This document shows positions 1 through 7,549 of a DNA stretch of 64,000 nt, piece by piece (the stretch's first letter is position 1; each line of letters starts with the position of its first letter). Both the position numbers and the translations under genes were made by a program. This DNA comes from Streptomyces luteolus (GTDB taxonomy: Bacteria > Actinomycetota > Actinomycetes > Streptomycetales > Streptomycetaceae), in contig NZ_JASCIS010000001.1 in the NCBI RefSeq assembly GCF_029968015.1, positions 186,001 to 250,000 of the forward strand. The letters are read 5' to 3'. The notes below the pieces were generated by a model, which ran no database searches, had not been told where the DNA came from, and saw nothing but the letters and a program-made list of their open reading frames with translations.

Positions 1-65
1 GGGATGTGCTGGCGGCGCACGGGGCTTCTTACGACGAGGTGGTGCGGGTGCTGGGGACGAGCTGA
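1..65 (+). CDS. 3' end of an unidentified gene (partial)
   Basis: Reading from base 3, codons run to a TGA at 63-65 and give the C-terminal tail DVLAAHGASYDEVVRVLGTS. The tail looks helical and has normal high-GC codon use, so it is probably the end of a plus-strand gene that begins before the window. The family cannot be named from 20 residues. It is convergent with the PadR gene, and a repeat element fills the gap between them. Confidence 0.5.
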   Translation, partial: DVLAAHGASYDEVVRVLGTS

Positions 66-70
66 TCTCT

Positions 71-268
71 CCCCTCCCCGCCCCTTCCCGAAAGCTTGCA
101 GCAGCTTCGGGGGCTCCGCCCCCGGACCCCCGCTCCTCAAACGCCGGAGGGGCTGGATTTTGCGGGCGGGCCGGATTTTCAGGGGCGCGGGGAACTGCGC
201 GACCAGCCACGACGGCGCGGCAGCCGAACGACAAGCGCCGCAGGCTTTCGGGAAGGGGCGGGGAGGGG
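71..268. repeat. MITE-like element with 25-bp terminal inverted repeats (copy A)
   Basis: The ends are a perfect 25-bp inverted repeat: CCCCTCCCCGCCCCTTCCCG plus AAAGC at 71-95, and its reverse complement at 244-268. The interior carries the CTTCGGGGGCTCCGCCCCC and CCGGAGGGGCTG blocks seen in other copies in this window, plus a GGGGCGCGGGGAACTGCGCG block. No ORF with normal codon use lies inside. It sits between the end of an upstream gene and the end of the PadR gene. Confidence 0.7.
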
Positions 269-291
269 GAAAGATCCCGCCCCCGGCGGAC

Positions 292-1263
292 TCAGCCCCC
301 GTCCGCCCCCCGCAGCACCGCCCCGATCTGCGCCGCGGCAGCGGACAAGTGGCGGCGTGCGTCGCGGAGTTGGGGATCGGTCACCCCGTGGTCGCGGGCC
401 GCGTCGCGGATGTCGTCGCGGAAGCGGTCGAGCAGGCGGTCCAGGTCGCGGGCCGGGTCGCCCGTGGACTCCTCGCGTACCCACTCCGGCTCGGCGGGTT
501 CCGATGGCGCGGCGGAGCCCGCCGCGGCGCCCGGCCTGCCGAAGCGGCCGAACTCCTTGGTGATCTCGGCCAGGCCCTCCCGCAGCCCCGTGGGCCAGTC
601 CCCGCGCGCGAAGTGGTCCTGCACCTGGTCCTGTACGCGCTTCGCGATCCGCTGGACCTCGTCGCGCGCCTCGTCCTCGGCCTCCTTGGCCTGGCGGCGG
701 GCGCGCTGGGCCTCGTCGCGGGCGCGGCGCGACTCGTCCTTGGCGCGGCGGGCCTGCTCCTTCCACTCCTGCTTGGCCCGGCGCAGCTCCTCCTTCGCCG
801 CCCGCCAGGCCTCGCTGTCGCCGAACGAGCCCTCCCAGCCGGCCTTGCCGCCCGCCCCGCCGGACGCCGTTTCGCGCCGGGTCTCGCTCGCCGCCGCCCG
901 CATCTCACGCCGCAGGTCCCCGGCGGCGCCGCGGACGTCGTCCCGGATCTCGGCGGCGAGCTCGGCGACGGAGGCGCGGATCTCCAGCTCAAGGTCGGCC
1001 AACTCGCCGCTGCGGTCGGCCAGTTCGGCCCGGCCCGCGTCGGTGATCGAGTAGACCTTGCGGCCGCCCTCCGTGGTGTGCGTGACCAGGCCCTCGGCCT
1101 CCAGCTTGGCCAGGCGCGGGTAGACGGTGCCCGCCGAGGGCGCGTACAGGCCCTGGAAGCGCTCCTCCAGGAGCCGGATCACCTCGTAGCCGTGGCGCGG
1201 CGCCTCGTCCAGGAGCTTGAGGAGGTAGAGGCGCAGGCGGCCGTGGGCGAAGACGGGGGGCAT
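292..1263 (-). CDS. PadR family transcriptional regulator with long charged C-terminal helix
   Basis: The N-terminal ~85 residues are a PadR winged helix: LRLYLLKLLDEAPRHGYEVI, then APSAGTVYPRLAKLEAEGLV, then a wing ending in YSITDAGRAELA. The rest of the 323 residues is unusual for a plain PadR. It has an SVAELAAEIRDDV helix and then about 80 residues of Arg/Lys/Glu/Ala-rich predicted coiled coil (EELRRAKQEWKEQARRAKDE and onward). The ATG at 1263 is chosen because it lies 1 bp after the stop of the DUF4097 gene, so the two are translationally coupled; the upstream in-frame ATG lies inside that gene. PadR proteins usually repress by sensing small molecules or partner proteins, and pairing with DUF4097 suggests envelope-related control (inference). 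Confidence 0.9.
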   Translation of the reverse strand: MPPVFAHGRLRLYLLKLLDEAPRHGYEVIRLLEERFQGLYAPSAGTVYPRLAKLEAEGLVTHTTEGGRKVYSITDAGRAELADRSGELADLELEIRASVAELAAEIRDDVRGAAGDLRREMRAAASETRRETASGGAGGKAGWEGSFGDSEAWRAAKEELRRAKQEWKEQARRAKDESRRARDEAQRARRQAKEAEDEARDEVQRIAKRVQDQVQDHFARGDWPTGLREGLAEITKEFGRFGRPGAAAGSAAPSEPAEPEWVREESTGDPARDLDRLLDRFRDDIRDAARDHGVTDPQLRDARRHLSAAAAQIGAVLRGADGG

Positions 1264-1264
1264 G

Positions 1265-2212
1265 TCAGAGCACCTTCCCGGTCGTGCTGTCACCGGCCGG
1301 CGGGCTGTCCGCCGGGGGTGTGTCCGTAGGAGGATTGTTCCCGTCCGCTTGTGGGTCCGGTGCGTCGGGGGTGGGGCCCTCGCCGTGTGTCCCGTACGCC
1401 TCCGGCTGCGGGCGGCGCAGCAGGGCGATGGCGCCGGAGACCGTGGTGGCCCTGAGCGTGCCCGTGCCGGCGCCGAGACGGCCGGTGATCTTCTTCGTGC
1501 CCCACGCGCCGCCGACCCGCAGGTCCTCGAACGCGTTGGAGACCGTGCCGCTCGTCGTGTCCGCCTCCACGACCGCGTCCGCCGGGTGCGGGAGCCGGAT
1601 CGCGATCTCGCCGGAGACGCTCGACAGCCGTACGTCGGGGGCGCGGTCCGAGCCGTCCAGGTCCACGATCATGTCGCCGCTGACGGACTCCGCCCGTACG
1701 GACGCGCCCGCCGCGACGACCGTCAGGTCGCCGGAGACCGAGCTGAACTTCAAGTCGCCGGTCACGCCCTGCACTTCCACCGTGCCGCTCACCGTCTCCG
1801 CCCGCACGTCGCCGGACAGGCCGGACAGGGTGGTCTCGCCGTTGACGCCCCGGACGGCGGTGCGGCCCTCGACGCCGGAGACCATGGCGCTCGCGCCGAC
1901 CGTGCCGACCTCGACGTCCGTGCCCGACGGCACCGCGAGCGAGACCACCGCGTGCCGTCGCCGGCCCTTGGGGTCCAGCCACTTGAGGAAGCCCTTCCAG
2001 GGCAGGTCGTCGTACGCGACGGTGAGCGTCGTGCCCTCCCGTGTCAGCCGCAGCGGCGGTCCGTCGATCTCCGAGACCTCCAGGTGGGCCGCGCCCTCCT
2101 CGGTGCCGACCACGTTCACCGCGCCGCCCGCGATGCGTACGCGCACCGAGCTCACCGGTTCGTCGAAGCTGAACTTCCGCGGCTCGGCGATCTCCCAGCT
2201 GGACTCCGCCAT
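1265..2212 (-). CDS. DUF4097 family beta-strand repeat protein
   Basis: 315 residues. From about residue 70 to 280 it is a run of short repeated beta strands with a recurring SVSGD / TVSGT core (for example VRAETVSGTVEVQGVTGDLK, then FSSVSGDLTVV and RAESVSGDMIVD), the right-handed beta-solenoid pattern of DUF4097 proteins. No signal peptide or membrane segment is visible. The C-terminal 45 residues are Pro/Asp-rich and disordered. The start at 2212 (MAESSWEI) has a good ribosome site GGGAGG seven bases upstream, better than the ATG 36 bp further out. It is the first gene of a two-gene operon with the PadR regulator. Molecular function is unknown; such proteins are often linked to envelope stress operons. 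Confidence 0.88.
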   Translation of the reverse strand: MAESSWEIAEPRKFSFDEPVSSVRVRIAGGAVNVVGTEEGAAHLEVSEIDGPPLRLTREGTTLTVAYDDLPWKGFLKWLDPKGRRRHAVVSLAVPSGTDVEVGTVGASAMVSGVEGRTAVRGVNGETTLSGLSGDVRAETVSGTVEVQGVTGDLKFSSVSGDLTVVAAGASVRAESVSGDMIVDLDGSDRAPDVRLSSVSGEIAIRLPHPADAVVEADTTSGTVSNAFEDLRVGGAWGTKKITGRLGAGTGTLRATTVSGAIALLRRPQPEAYGTHGEGPTPDAPDPQADGNNPPTDTPPADSPPAGDSTTGKVL

Positions 2213-2246
2213 GGTTGCCTCCCTCGGCCGGTGCGCATGACGCGCC

Positions 2247-2282
2247 ATATCGCGTTCTCTCCTAACGACACGATATATCGCG
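2247..2282. promoter_or_regulatory. Candidate PadR operator upstream of the DUF4097-PadR operon
   Basis: Two copies of ATATCGCG occur 28 bp apart (2247-2254 and 2275-2282). The second overlaps a perfect palindrome CGATATATCG at 2271-2280. This AT-rich dyad stands out in a 70% GC region, 35-70 bp upstream of the chosen start. That is the expected place for an autoregulatory PadR site. The link to PadR is inference from position. Confidence 0.45.
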
Positions 2283-2365
2283 GATGCGTCACGTCAAGAG
2301 CGGCGGGCTCGGGCGCCGCACGGCATACCAGAGCCAACACGGACAAATTGGCCTAGCGTGGATCT

Positions 2366-3190
2366 GTGCTGACCCCGCCCGACCCCGGCTCCGAGGCCGG
2401 ACGTGAATCCCCTTCGCCCGCCGCCGGTGCGCTGCTGTTCTGCCGCGCCGCACCCGCCGACGTCCGCCCCGTCGCCGGTCTGCTGCGCGCACGCCTCCAC
2501 CTCGCCCCGGCCGGACCGGAGTGGAGCGTCCTGGTGCCCGACGGCACCCCGTGGACCCGGGCGGGTGAGCCCGTCGACCGCGTCCTCGCGGGCTGGGCGA
2601 CCGCCCTCGCAGTCGGCGCACCCTGGCCGGTGCTCGCGCTCTGGTGGGACCCGGACCACAGCGGCTACCTCCTCGCCTCGGGCTTCCACCGCGGTGTCGG
2701 CTACGTGTGGCTGGCCGACGGCACCCCGGTCGGCGAGGACGAGGCGATGCGGACCTTCGCCGCCCGGCTCGGCCTCGACCCCGTCCTCGACGTGCGGTCC
2801 CTCGAACCGCTCACCCGGGCCGACCCGGCGGCCGACGCCGACGACCGGCTGCGCGTCCTGCTCGCGATCCTCACCCGCGCCGGACTCACCGCGCCCAGGG
2901 GCCTCACCCCCGGTGCGAGCGCGGCGTCCCTGAGCGCGGCGGCCCGCGCGCTCCCGGACGCCGAGACCGTGGAGTGGCCCGGCCGGAGCGTAGCCGTACG
3001 TGCCGAAGTCGCCCCCGAGGGCGGCAGCCTGGCGGCCCGCGTCCTGGCCGCGGCCCACCTCGCGGCGGGCCTCCCGCTCACCCTCTGGGGTCTACGGCGC
3101 CGCAGCGCGGGCTTGACGGCCGCCGGTGCGGTGCTCCTCGTCCACGGCGCGCTCGGTCTCGTACGGGAACTCCGGCGCCCGCTCGACTGA
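2366..3190 (+). CDS. Hypothetical protein with C-terminal membrane hairpin
   Basis: 274 residues starting at GTG 2366, divergent from the DUF4097 operon. The N-terminal ~200 residues are soluble and Trp/Gly/Pro-rich (WDPDHSGYLLASGFHRGVGY and VWLADGTPVGEDEAM), suggesting a compact alpha/beta domain. Residues ~218-265 form two short hydrophobic segments, LAARVLAAAHLAAGLPLTLWG and LTAAGAVLLVHGALGLV, likely a C-terminal membrane anchor. Codon use is typical of the host, so the gene is probably real. I recognise no enzymatic motif; it looks like an actinomycete-conserved protein of unknown function. Confidence 0.75.
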   Translation: MLTPPDPGSEAGRESPSPAAGALLFCRAAPADVRPVAGLLRARLHLAPAGPEWSVLVPDGTPWTRAGEPVDRVLAGWATALAVGAPWPVLALWWDPDHSGYLLASGFHRGVGYVWLADGTPVGEDEAMRTFAARLGLDPVLDVRSLEPLTRADPAADADDRLRVLLAILTRAGLTAPRGLTPGASAASLSAAARALPDAETVEWPGRSVAVRAEVAPEGGSLAARVLAAAHLAAGLPLTLWGLRRRSAGLTAAGAVLLVHGALGLVRELRRPLD

Positions 3191-3215
3191 CCGGGCGCTG
3201 TTCGTCCTACTCGCC

Positions 3216-3320
3216 CTGGTCCTGGCCTGGTTCTGGTCCTGGTCCTGGTCCCGGTCCAGGGTCTGGTTCTGGTCCTAGCCCTAGCCCTAGCCCTAGCCCT
3301 AGCCCTAGCCCTAGCCCTAG
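3216..3320. repeat. Hexanucleotide microsatellite tract (CTGGTC-type, then CCCTAG x ~8)
   Basis: 3216-3273 is a degenerate CTGGTC/CCTGGT tract. 3274-3320 is an almost perfect (CCCTAG)n array of 47 bp, about 7.8 units. It lies between two convergent genes, and the CTA of its last unit is the stop codon (TAG) of the DUF6104 gene on the minus strand. Unit homogeneity suggests recent slippage expansion. Confidence 0.9.
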
Positions 3321-3496
3321 TCCTCGTCCTCGTCGTCCAGGCGGGCCAGCCAGGTGGCGAGGCGCTCGACCGGCACCTCGAAGTCCGGGTTCAGATCGAC
3401 GAACGTCCGCAGCTGCTCGGCGAGCCACTCGAAGGTGACTTCCTCCTCGCCGCGCCGCTTCTCCAGTTCCTCGATGCCTCGGTCGGTGAAGTACAT
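3317..3496 (-). CDS. DUF6104 family small protein
   Basis: A 59-residue gene. It begins MYFTDRGIEELEKRRGEEEV, continues TFEWLAEQLRTFVDLNPDFE, and ends with an acidic DDEDED tail before TAG. I recognise this as the short DUF6104 protein widespread in Streptomyces. The ATG at 3496 is the first start in frame. The amphipathic helices and acidic tail suggest a small protein-protein interaction module; function is unknown. Its stop codon is supplied by the last CCCTAG unit of the adjacent hexamer array, so the array boundary coincides exactly with the coding boundary. Confidence 0.85.
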   Translation of the reverse strand: MYFTDRGIEELEKRRGEEEVTFEWLAEQLRTFVDLNPDFEVPVERLATWLARLDDEDED

Positions 3497-3583
3497 GTGC
3501 CCAGGATATGGGTGCCGCGGACCGGGGCCGCCGTGCCCTGGGCCCCTGTGAGTACCTCCGCGCCGATCAGATCGAGCCAGCCC

Positions 3584-3618
3584 GCGACCCTGTGGACAGA
3601 CTTATCCACAGGGGTCGC
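3584..3618. promoter_or_regulatory. Pair of inverted DnaA-box-like 9-mers inside a hairpin
   Basis: TTATCCACA at 3602-3610 is a perfect DnaA box. The opposite strand of 3591-3599 reads CTGTCCACA, which fits the relaxed Streptomyces DnaA consensus as I recall it. The two boxes face each other as arms of an imperfect inverted repeat (GCGACCC-TGTGGA / TCCACA-GGGGTCGC, one-base bulge). The site is about 115 bp upstream of the first conflict-operon gene and 90 bp upstream of the DUF6104 start. It could be a DnaA titration or regulatory site, or simply a stable hairpin. Confidence 0.5.
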
Positions 3619-3732
3619 CCGCAACCAGTCCGGTGGCTAATCTCGTCGTAGATCAAAAGCCCGCGCTGCCAGGGGAGTTGAGGGGCGCGCGGGCCGTCGG
3701 CGGTGCGGATGAAGTGTACGGACGGGGGCGTT

Positions 3733-4209
3733 ATGGCGGGCGGTTCGTGGACGGACGAGCGGACGGACGAGCGGACGGGCGGGACGGGCCGGGAGGGCGA
3801 GGCGCGCGAGACGGCGGAGGAGCGGGGCCGGGAGCCGGTAGCGGCTGAAGGCACCCCCGAGGAGTTCCCCGCCGACGAGCTGCCGCACGGCGTGTGGCCC
3901 ATCACCCTGCCCGGCGGTGCGGGCCGGATCATGGCCCGCGTCACGCCCACGGACCGGTACGAGGACCAGGACATCGGGGTCCTCGACTCCGCGGGCGCCA
4001 GGCTGGAGCAACTCGGTGAGCTGATCCAGGGCGTCGGCACCTCCGTGCTCGACGCGGCGCGTGCGGTGCGGCCGGACGAGGCCGCGATCACCTTCGGCGT
4101 CGAGCTCAGCACGAAGTCGGGCCGGGCGTTCGCGATCCTCGCCGAGGGGGAGGCGAAGGCGTCCGTCCAGGTCACCCTCACCTGGCGCCTCGGCGACGCC
4201 GATGCCTGA
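3733..4209 (+). CDS. Trypsin-co-occurring domain protein (Trypco1, CU044_2847 family)
   Basis: About 158 residues. The N-terminal ~45 are low-complexity and charged, encoded partly by a 12-bp direct repeat (DERTDERT). The domain then runs from LPHGVWPITLPGGAGRIMAR to the C-terminus and includes the diagnostic block ITFGVELSTKSGRAFAIL and EAKASVQVTLTW. This small domain is known to sit directly upstream of trypsin-like proteases in VMAP/MoxR/vWA conflict operons, as here: the protease gene starts inside its last codons (8-nt overlap). It is probably a protease partner or regulator. Start: ATG 3733 is preferred; GTG 3703 and ATG 3709 are also in frame and no ribosome site is decisive. Confidence 0.85.
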   Translation: MAGGSWTDERTDERTGGTGREGEARETAEERGREPVAAEGTPEEFPADELPHGVWPITLPGGAGRIMARVTPTDRYEDQDIGVLDSAGARLEQLGELIQGVGTSVLDAARAVRPDEAAITFGVELSTKSGRAFAILAEGEAKASVQVTLTWRLGDADA

Positions 4210-6277
4210 CCTGTCGGAGCGCCTCGGGCGGCTGGTCAGCGCAGCCACCGTCCAGATCCACGCACCCAAGACCGACACCACGGAGCGGACCCGCCTGTGG
4301 GGGACGGGGTTCTTCGTCGCGCCGGGCTGGATCCTCACCTGCGCGCACGTGGTCCGGACCCACCTGGACGCCTCGCGCAAGGGCCGCTTCGGCGTGACCG
4401 GCGCGGCGGTCGGCGCGAGCAGCCCGGCGGAGGCGAGGCTGGAGCAGATGCTCTGGCGGGGCGGAGAAGGGGAGATTCCGTTCGAGCAGGACCTCGCCCT
4501 GCTGCGCCTCGCGGACGACGAATCGGCCGAGCAGCACCCCTGCGTCTGGTTCGCGGACTGGGCGGGGCGCACACTCGGCGACGAACGCTTCGTGCACGGC
4601 TACTACCTCGACGAATCCCGTCGCGTGCGGACGCGCGATGCGCTGGCCAAGGTCAGCGTGGCGGACGGTGCGGCGCGGCGCTTCGAACCCACGGTGCAGT
4701 TCAAGAGCGGCCTGTCGGGGTCCCCGGTCGTCGCCCCGGACTCCGGAGCCGTCGTCGGAGTGATGAAGACACGCCAGGAGGGGTACGGCGGCGCGGCCAT
4801 CGACATCACGGCCCTGCGCGGCTTCGGCGAGCTGTACGCGGAGATCGCCGCCGCCCACGACCTGTGGCACCACGCCCGCCTCGGCCGGTCGGACAGCTGG
4901 GTGGCGCTGCAGGACGAGGCCGCGGGCGGCCCCGGCGGCAGCATCGCCACCGACGCCTGGACACCAGGGGACCGCGCCGAGGCCCTGCGCCACCTCGCCC
5001 TGCTGCGCCGAGCCATTCCCAGCAGCGCGGAGAGCGAGAAGCCCGGCGACATCGGTGTGCTGGTGCGCATCGCCATGGGGCGACGCTGGCTCTCCGACAG
5101 CCGGCCGGTGCCGCGGAGTTGGCGCGACGGCCACGGCGAGCTGTACGACGGCGCCAAGCCCCTGGAGGCCGAGGTCTTCCTCCGCTACCTGCGCCGGGTG
5201 ATCGAGTACGCGGAGTCCGACGGCCTGGACACCGGCCCGCTGGCGGCCTGGCTGGACGAACGGGAGGAGCTGCTCCCCGGCAGGCAGCGGGCCGCGGGCC
5301 CCTGGAACACCGAACCGCCCGCGCACCTTCACGGCGTCGGGAACGGCGCCCCGTTCGGGGAGCCCGGACCCGCGCGCCCCGACCCCGACACCCATCCGGT
5401 GCACGCGCGGGCCGCGGAGACCGAAGAGCCGGTGGCGTACCCGCACCCCGGCAGCGAGCGCTCCGTCGTCGTCCTCGAAATAGAAGAGGTGTCCGGCGAG
5501 GACCACCGCTTCTACTGGACGGTGCGCCTGGACCACGTCGGTGAGGACGAAGAGATGCTCGCCGGCCGGGAGGACGGCCCGGGCGTGCCCTACCGCGACC
5601 TGGTGCACGAGGTGGGCGAAGCCCTGAACCACGCCTTCGAACGGGTCGACCTCGGCGGCTCGCCCGCGCCGCTCGAAGTCGCCCTGCCGTACGAGCACTT
5701 CGACGAGCCGGTGCACCAGTGGCAGCTCAACCACACGGTTCCGCTGCACCAGGACCCGGCCAAGGAGCCGCTCGGGGTGCACCGCCCGGTGGTGGTGCGC
5801 AGCCTGGCGCGGCTGCGGGAACCGGACCCGGAGCGGGACGCCCGCCACGCCGCTCGCTGGCGCGACCTGCACGCCGCCGAACGCATCAGCTCCCTTCGGC
5901 TGCCGCCCGCGGGCAGATCGCTGCGGGGCGCGATCGAGCGGACGGCGCCCGGCGAGGTGCCCGCGATGTGCCGCTCGGCCGGTGAGAAGACCGGAGAGGA
6001 CGTGCTGGCCGAGGTCCTCGGGCAGGGCCACGGCGCCGCCCTGTGGCACGGCACGGGGCATGCCGGCAGCCAGTGCGGCGAGGCCTGCGCCGCACTGCAC
6101 GAAGAGATCGACGGCGTCTTCCGGGCCGGCCGCCGGGCCGACCGACTCGCCTATTCCGTATGGCAGTTGCGGCGGGACATCGCGCACCACGACAACGGCC
6201 CGCACCCGGTCTCCGGCCTCGTGCTGCTGTACGACCGGCCCCTCGATGCCACGGATGTATTGGACGCGCCCGCATGA
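4202..6277 (+). CDS. Trypsin-like serine protease fused to VMAP-C domain
   Basis: 691 residues. The N-terminal S1-fold protease (about 15-215) has the full triad: His49 in GWILTCAHVV, Asp97 in EQDLALLRL, Ser172 in KSGLSGSPVV. There is no signal peptide, so it acts in the cytoplasm. A helical middle region (~250-400) leads through a Pro-rich linker to a C-terminal half with VMAP-C signatures: ERSVVVLEIEEVSGEDHRFY, LPYEHFDEPVHQW, GVHRPVVVRSLARLREPD and a final ALWHG / GLVLLYDRP segment. VMAP proteins are known as the third component of vWA-MoxR conflict systems, carrying a variable N-terminal effector, here a protease. ATG 4202 overlaps the Trypco1 stop. Inference: protease activity is gated by the downstream MoxR and vWA proteins. 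Confidence 0.9.
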   Translation: MPDLSERLGRLVSAATVQIHAPKTDTTERTRLWGTGFFVAPGWILTCAHVVRTHLDASRKGRFGVTGAAVGASSPAEARLEQMLWRGGEGEIPFEQDLALLRLADDESAEQHPCVWFADWAGRTLGDERFVHGYYLDESRRVRTRDALAKVSVADGAARRFEPTVQFKSGLSGSPVVAPDSGAVVGVMKTRQEGYGGAAIDITALRGFGELYAEIAAAHDLWHHARLGRSDSWVALQDEAAGGPGGSIATDAWTPGDRAEALRHLALLRRAIPSSAESEKPGDIGVLVRIAMGRRWLSDSRPVPRSWRDGHGELYDGAKPLEAEVFLRYLRRVIEYAESDGLDTGPLAAWLDEREELLPGRQRAAGPWNTEPPAHLHGVGNGAPFGEPGPARPDPDTHPVHARAAETEEPVAYPHPGSERSVVVLEIEEVSGEDHRFYWTVRLDHVGEDEEMLAGREDGPGVPYRDLVHEVGEALNHAFERVDLGGSPAPLEVALPYEHFDEPVHQWQLNHTVPLHQDPAKEPLGVHRPVVVRSLARLREPDPERDARHAARWRDLHAAERISSLRLPPAGRSLRGAIERTAPGEVPAMCRSAGEKTGEDVLAEVLGQGHGAALWHGTGHAGSQCGEACAALHEEIDGVFRAGRRADRLAYSVWQLRRDIAHHDNGPHPVSGLVLLYDRPLDATDVLDAPA

Positions 6278-6453
6278 ACGCCCGAAGCGCAGGGCCGGAG
6301 TTCGGCCAAAGGTACGCACATCAGGGATGGCTGGAAAGGGTCGTTCGGCATGGTGGCTCTGGGTACATTTTCAGGGGCCCGTTGTGGGCGGGGGCCACCC
6401 TCGTCGGCCAGCGCGCGGCAAGCCATCGAACGCTGACGAGGAGCGAGCCATGA
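6274..6453 (+). CDS. Possible 59-aa ORF bridging the protease and MoxR genes
   Basis: ATG 6274 overlaps the protease stop as ATGA, and the ORF's TGA (6451-6453) overlaps the MoxR start as ATGA, so the frame exactly fills the gap with couplings at both ends. The product begins MNARSAGPEFGQRYAHQGWL and is basic with no recognisable domain. Against coding: third-position GC is only about 73%, clearly below its neighbours, and MoxR has its own ribosome site (GAGGAG, 6439-6444). It may be a small coupling peptide, a decayed gene, or chance in an intergenic gap. Confidence 0.3.
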   Translation: MNARSAGPEFGQRYAHQGWLERVVRHGGSGYIFRGPLWAGATLVGQRAASHRTLTRSEP

Positions 6454-7544
6454 GCGACTGGCTGATCTTCCAGGGAACGGGAGAGCCCGCCCGGAACCGC
6501 ATCGCGGACCTGCCCGAAGCGCCCCACTGGCGGCGCTTCGACGGTACGCCACCCCCCGAGGACGAGGACCGGGCTCCCGAGATCGACCACTCCTCGCTGC
6601 GCCGCCTCGGCGACAATCCGATCCTCCGCATCCAGGAGGAGCGCACCCTCCAACTGATCAACGCCGCGCTCTACTTGAGGCGCCCGCTCCTGGTCACCGG
6701 GGCCCCCGGAGCGGGCAAGAGCACACTCGCGCACGCGGTCGCCCACGAGCTGGGCCTCGGCCGGGTACTGCAGTGGCCGGTGGTGAGCCGCACCGAACTC
6801 AAGGACGGCCTGTACGCCTACGACGCGATCGGCCGCCTCCAGGACACCCAGCTCGACGCCCACCGGGCAGGCAGGTCCCGGTCCGGTGCCGCTCGTGTCC
6901 GCGGCACAGGACGCCCCAGGCCCGGGAGCAGCCCCGCGGCGGCCAGGGGCAGGAGCGACATCGGCCGTTACATCAGGCTCGGGCCGCTGGGCACCGCACT
7001 GCTGCCGAGCAGGAAGCCGCGTGTCCTGCTCATCGACGAGCTGGACAAGAGCGACATCGACCTGCCGGGCGACCTCCTCAACGTCATGGAGGAAGGCGAG
7101 TTCGCCATCCCCGAGCTCGAACGCATCGCGGGCCGCGACGGCCGCGACCAAGTGGTCGTGCTCAGCGACGACGGCAGGCCGGTCGTCGTGTCCGGCGGGA
7201 GAGTGCGCTGCCGTGCCTTCCCGTTCATCGTGATGACCAGCAACGGCGAGCGGGAGTTTCCGCCCGCCCTGCTGCGCCGCTGCATCCACCTCAACCTCGA
7301 ACCGCCTCGGGGTGAACGCCTCGCGGCCATGGTCCAGGCCCACTTCGGCGAGCTGGCGGACGAGACGCACAGCGACATCTTCAGCCTGTTCACCCAGGAC
7401 GCCGGCGGGGTCCACCGCCCCACCGACCAGCTCCTGAACGCCATCTTCCTCACCCAGCACGCCGCCCAGCAGGAGGACCCGGCCCGCCGCGCGGAGATCG
7501 CCCGGCTGCTCATCAACGCCCCCGATCAAGACCTCAGGCGCTAG
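6450..7544 (+). CDS. MoxR-type AAA+ ATPase of the vWA-MoxR-VMAP system
   Basis: 364 residues. Walker A is GAPGAGKST (84-92), Walker B is VLLIDELDKSD (~192-202), and sensor/arginine-finger motifs appear in VMTSNGEREFPPALLRRCIHL. Between the ATPase strands is an Arg/Gly/Ser-rich, probably disordered insertion (residues ~138-170). MoxR ATPases remodel or chaperone partner complexes, typically with a vWA protein, which is encoded next (5-bp gap). Start ATG 6450 has the ribosome site GAGGAGCGAGCC just upstream. In this operon type it is expected to couple ATP hydrolysis and sensing to VMAP effector activation. Confidence 0.92.
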   Translation: MSDWLIFQGTGEPARNRIADLPEAPHWRRFDGTPPPEDEDRAPEIDHSSLRRLGDNPILRIQEERTLQLINAALYLRRPLLVTGAPGAGKSTLAHAVAHELGLGRVLQWPVVSRTELKDGLYAYDAIGRLQDTQLDAHRAGRSRSGAARVRGTGRPRPGSSPAAARGRSDIGRYIRLGPLGTALLPSRKPRVLLIDELDKSDIDLPGDLLNVMEEGEFAIPELERIAGRDGRDQVVVLSDDGRPVVVSGGRVRCRAFPFIVMTSNGEREFPPALLRRCIHLNLEPPRGERLAAMVQAHFGELADETHSDIFSLFTQDAGGVHRPTDQLLNAIFLTQHAAQQEDPARRAEIARLLINAPDQDLRR

Positions 7545-7549
7545 CCGTC

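Noticed and set aside
3216..3320. Telomere-like repeat
   Set aside because: CCCTAG is not the palindromic terminal repeat of linear Streptomyces chromosomes, and the site is flanked by ordinary genes.
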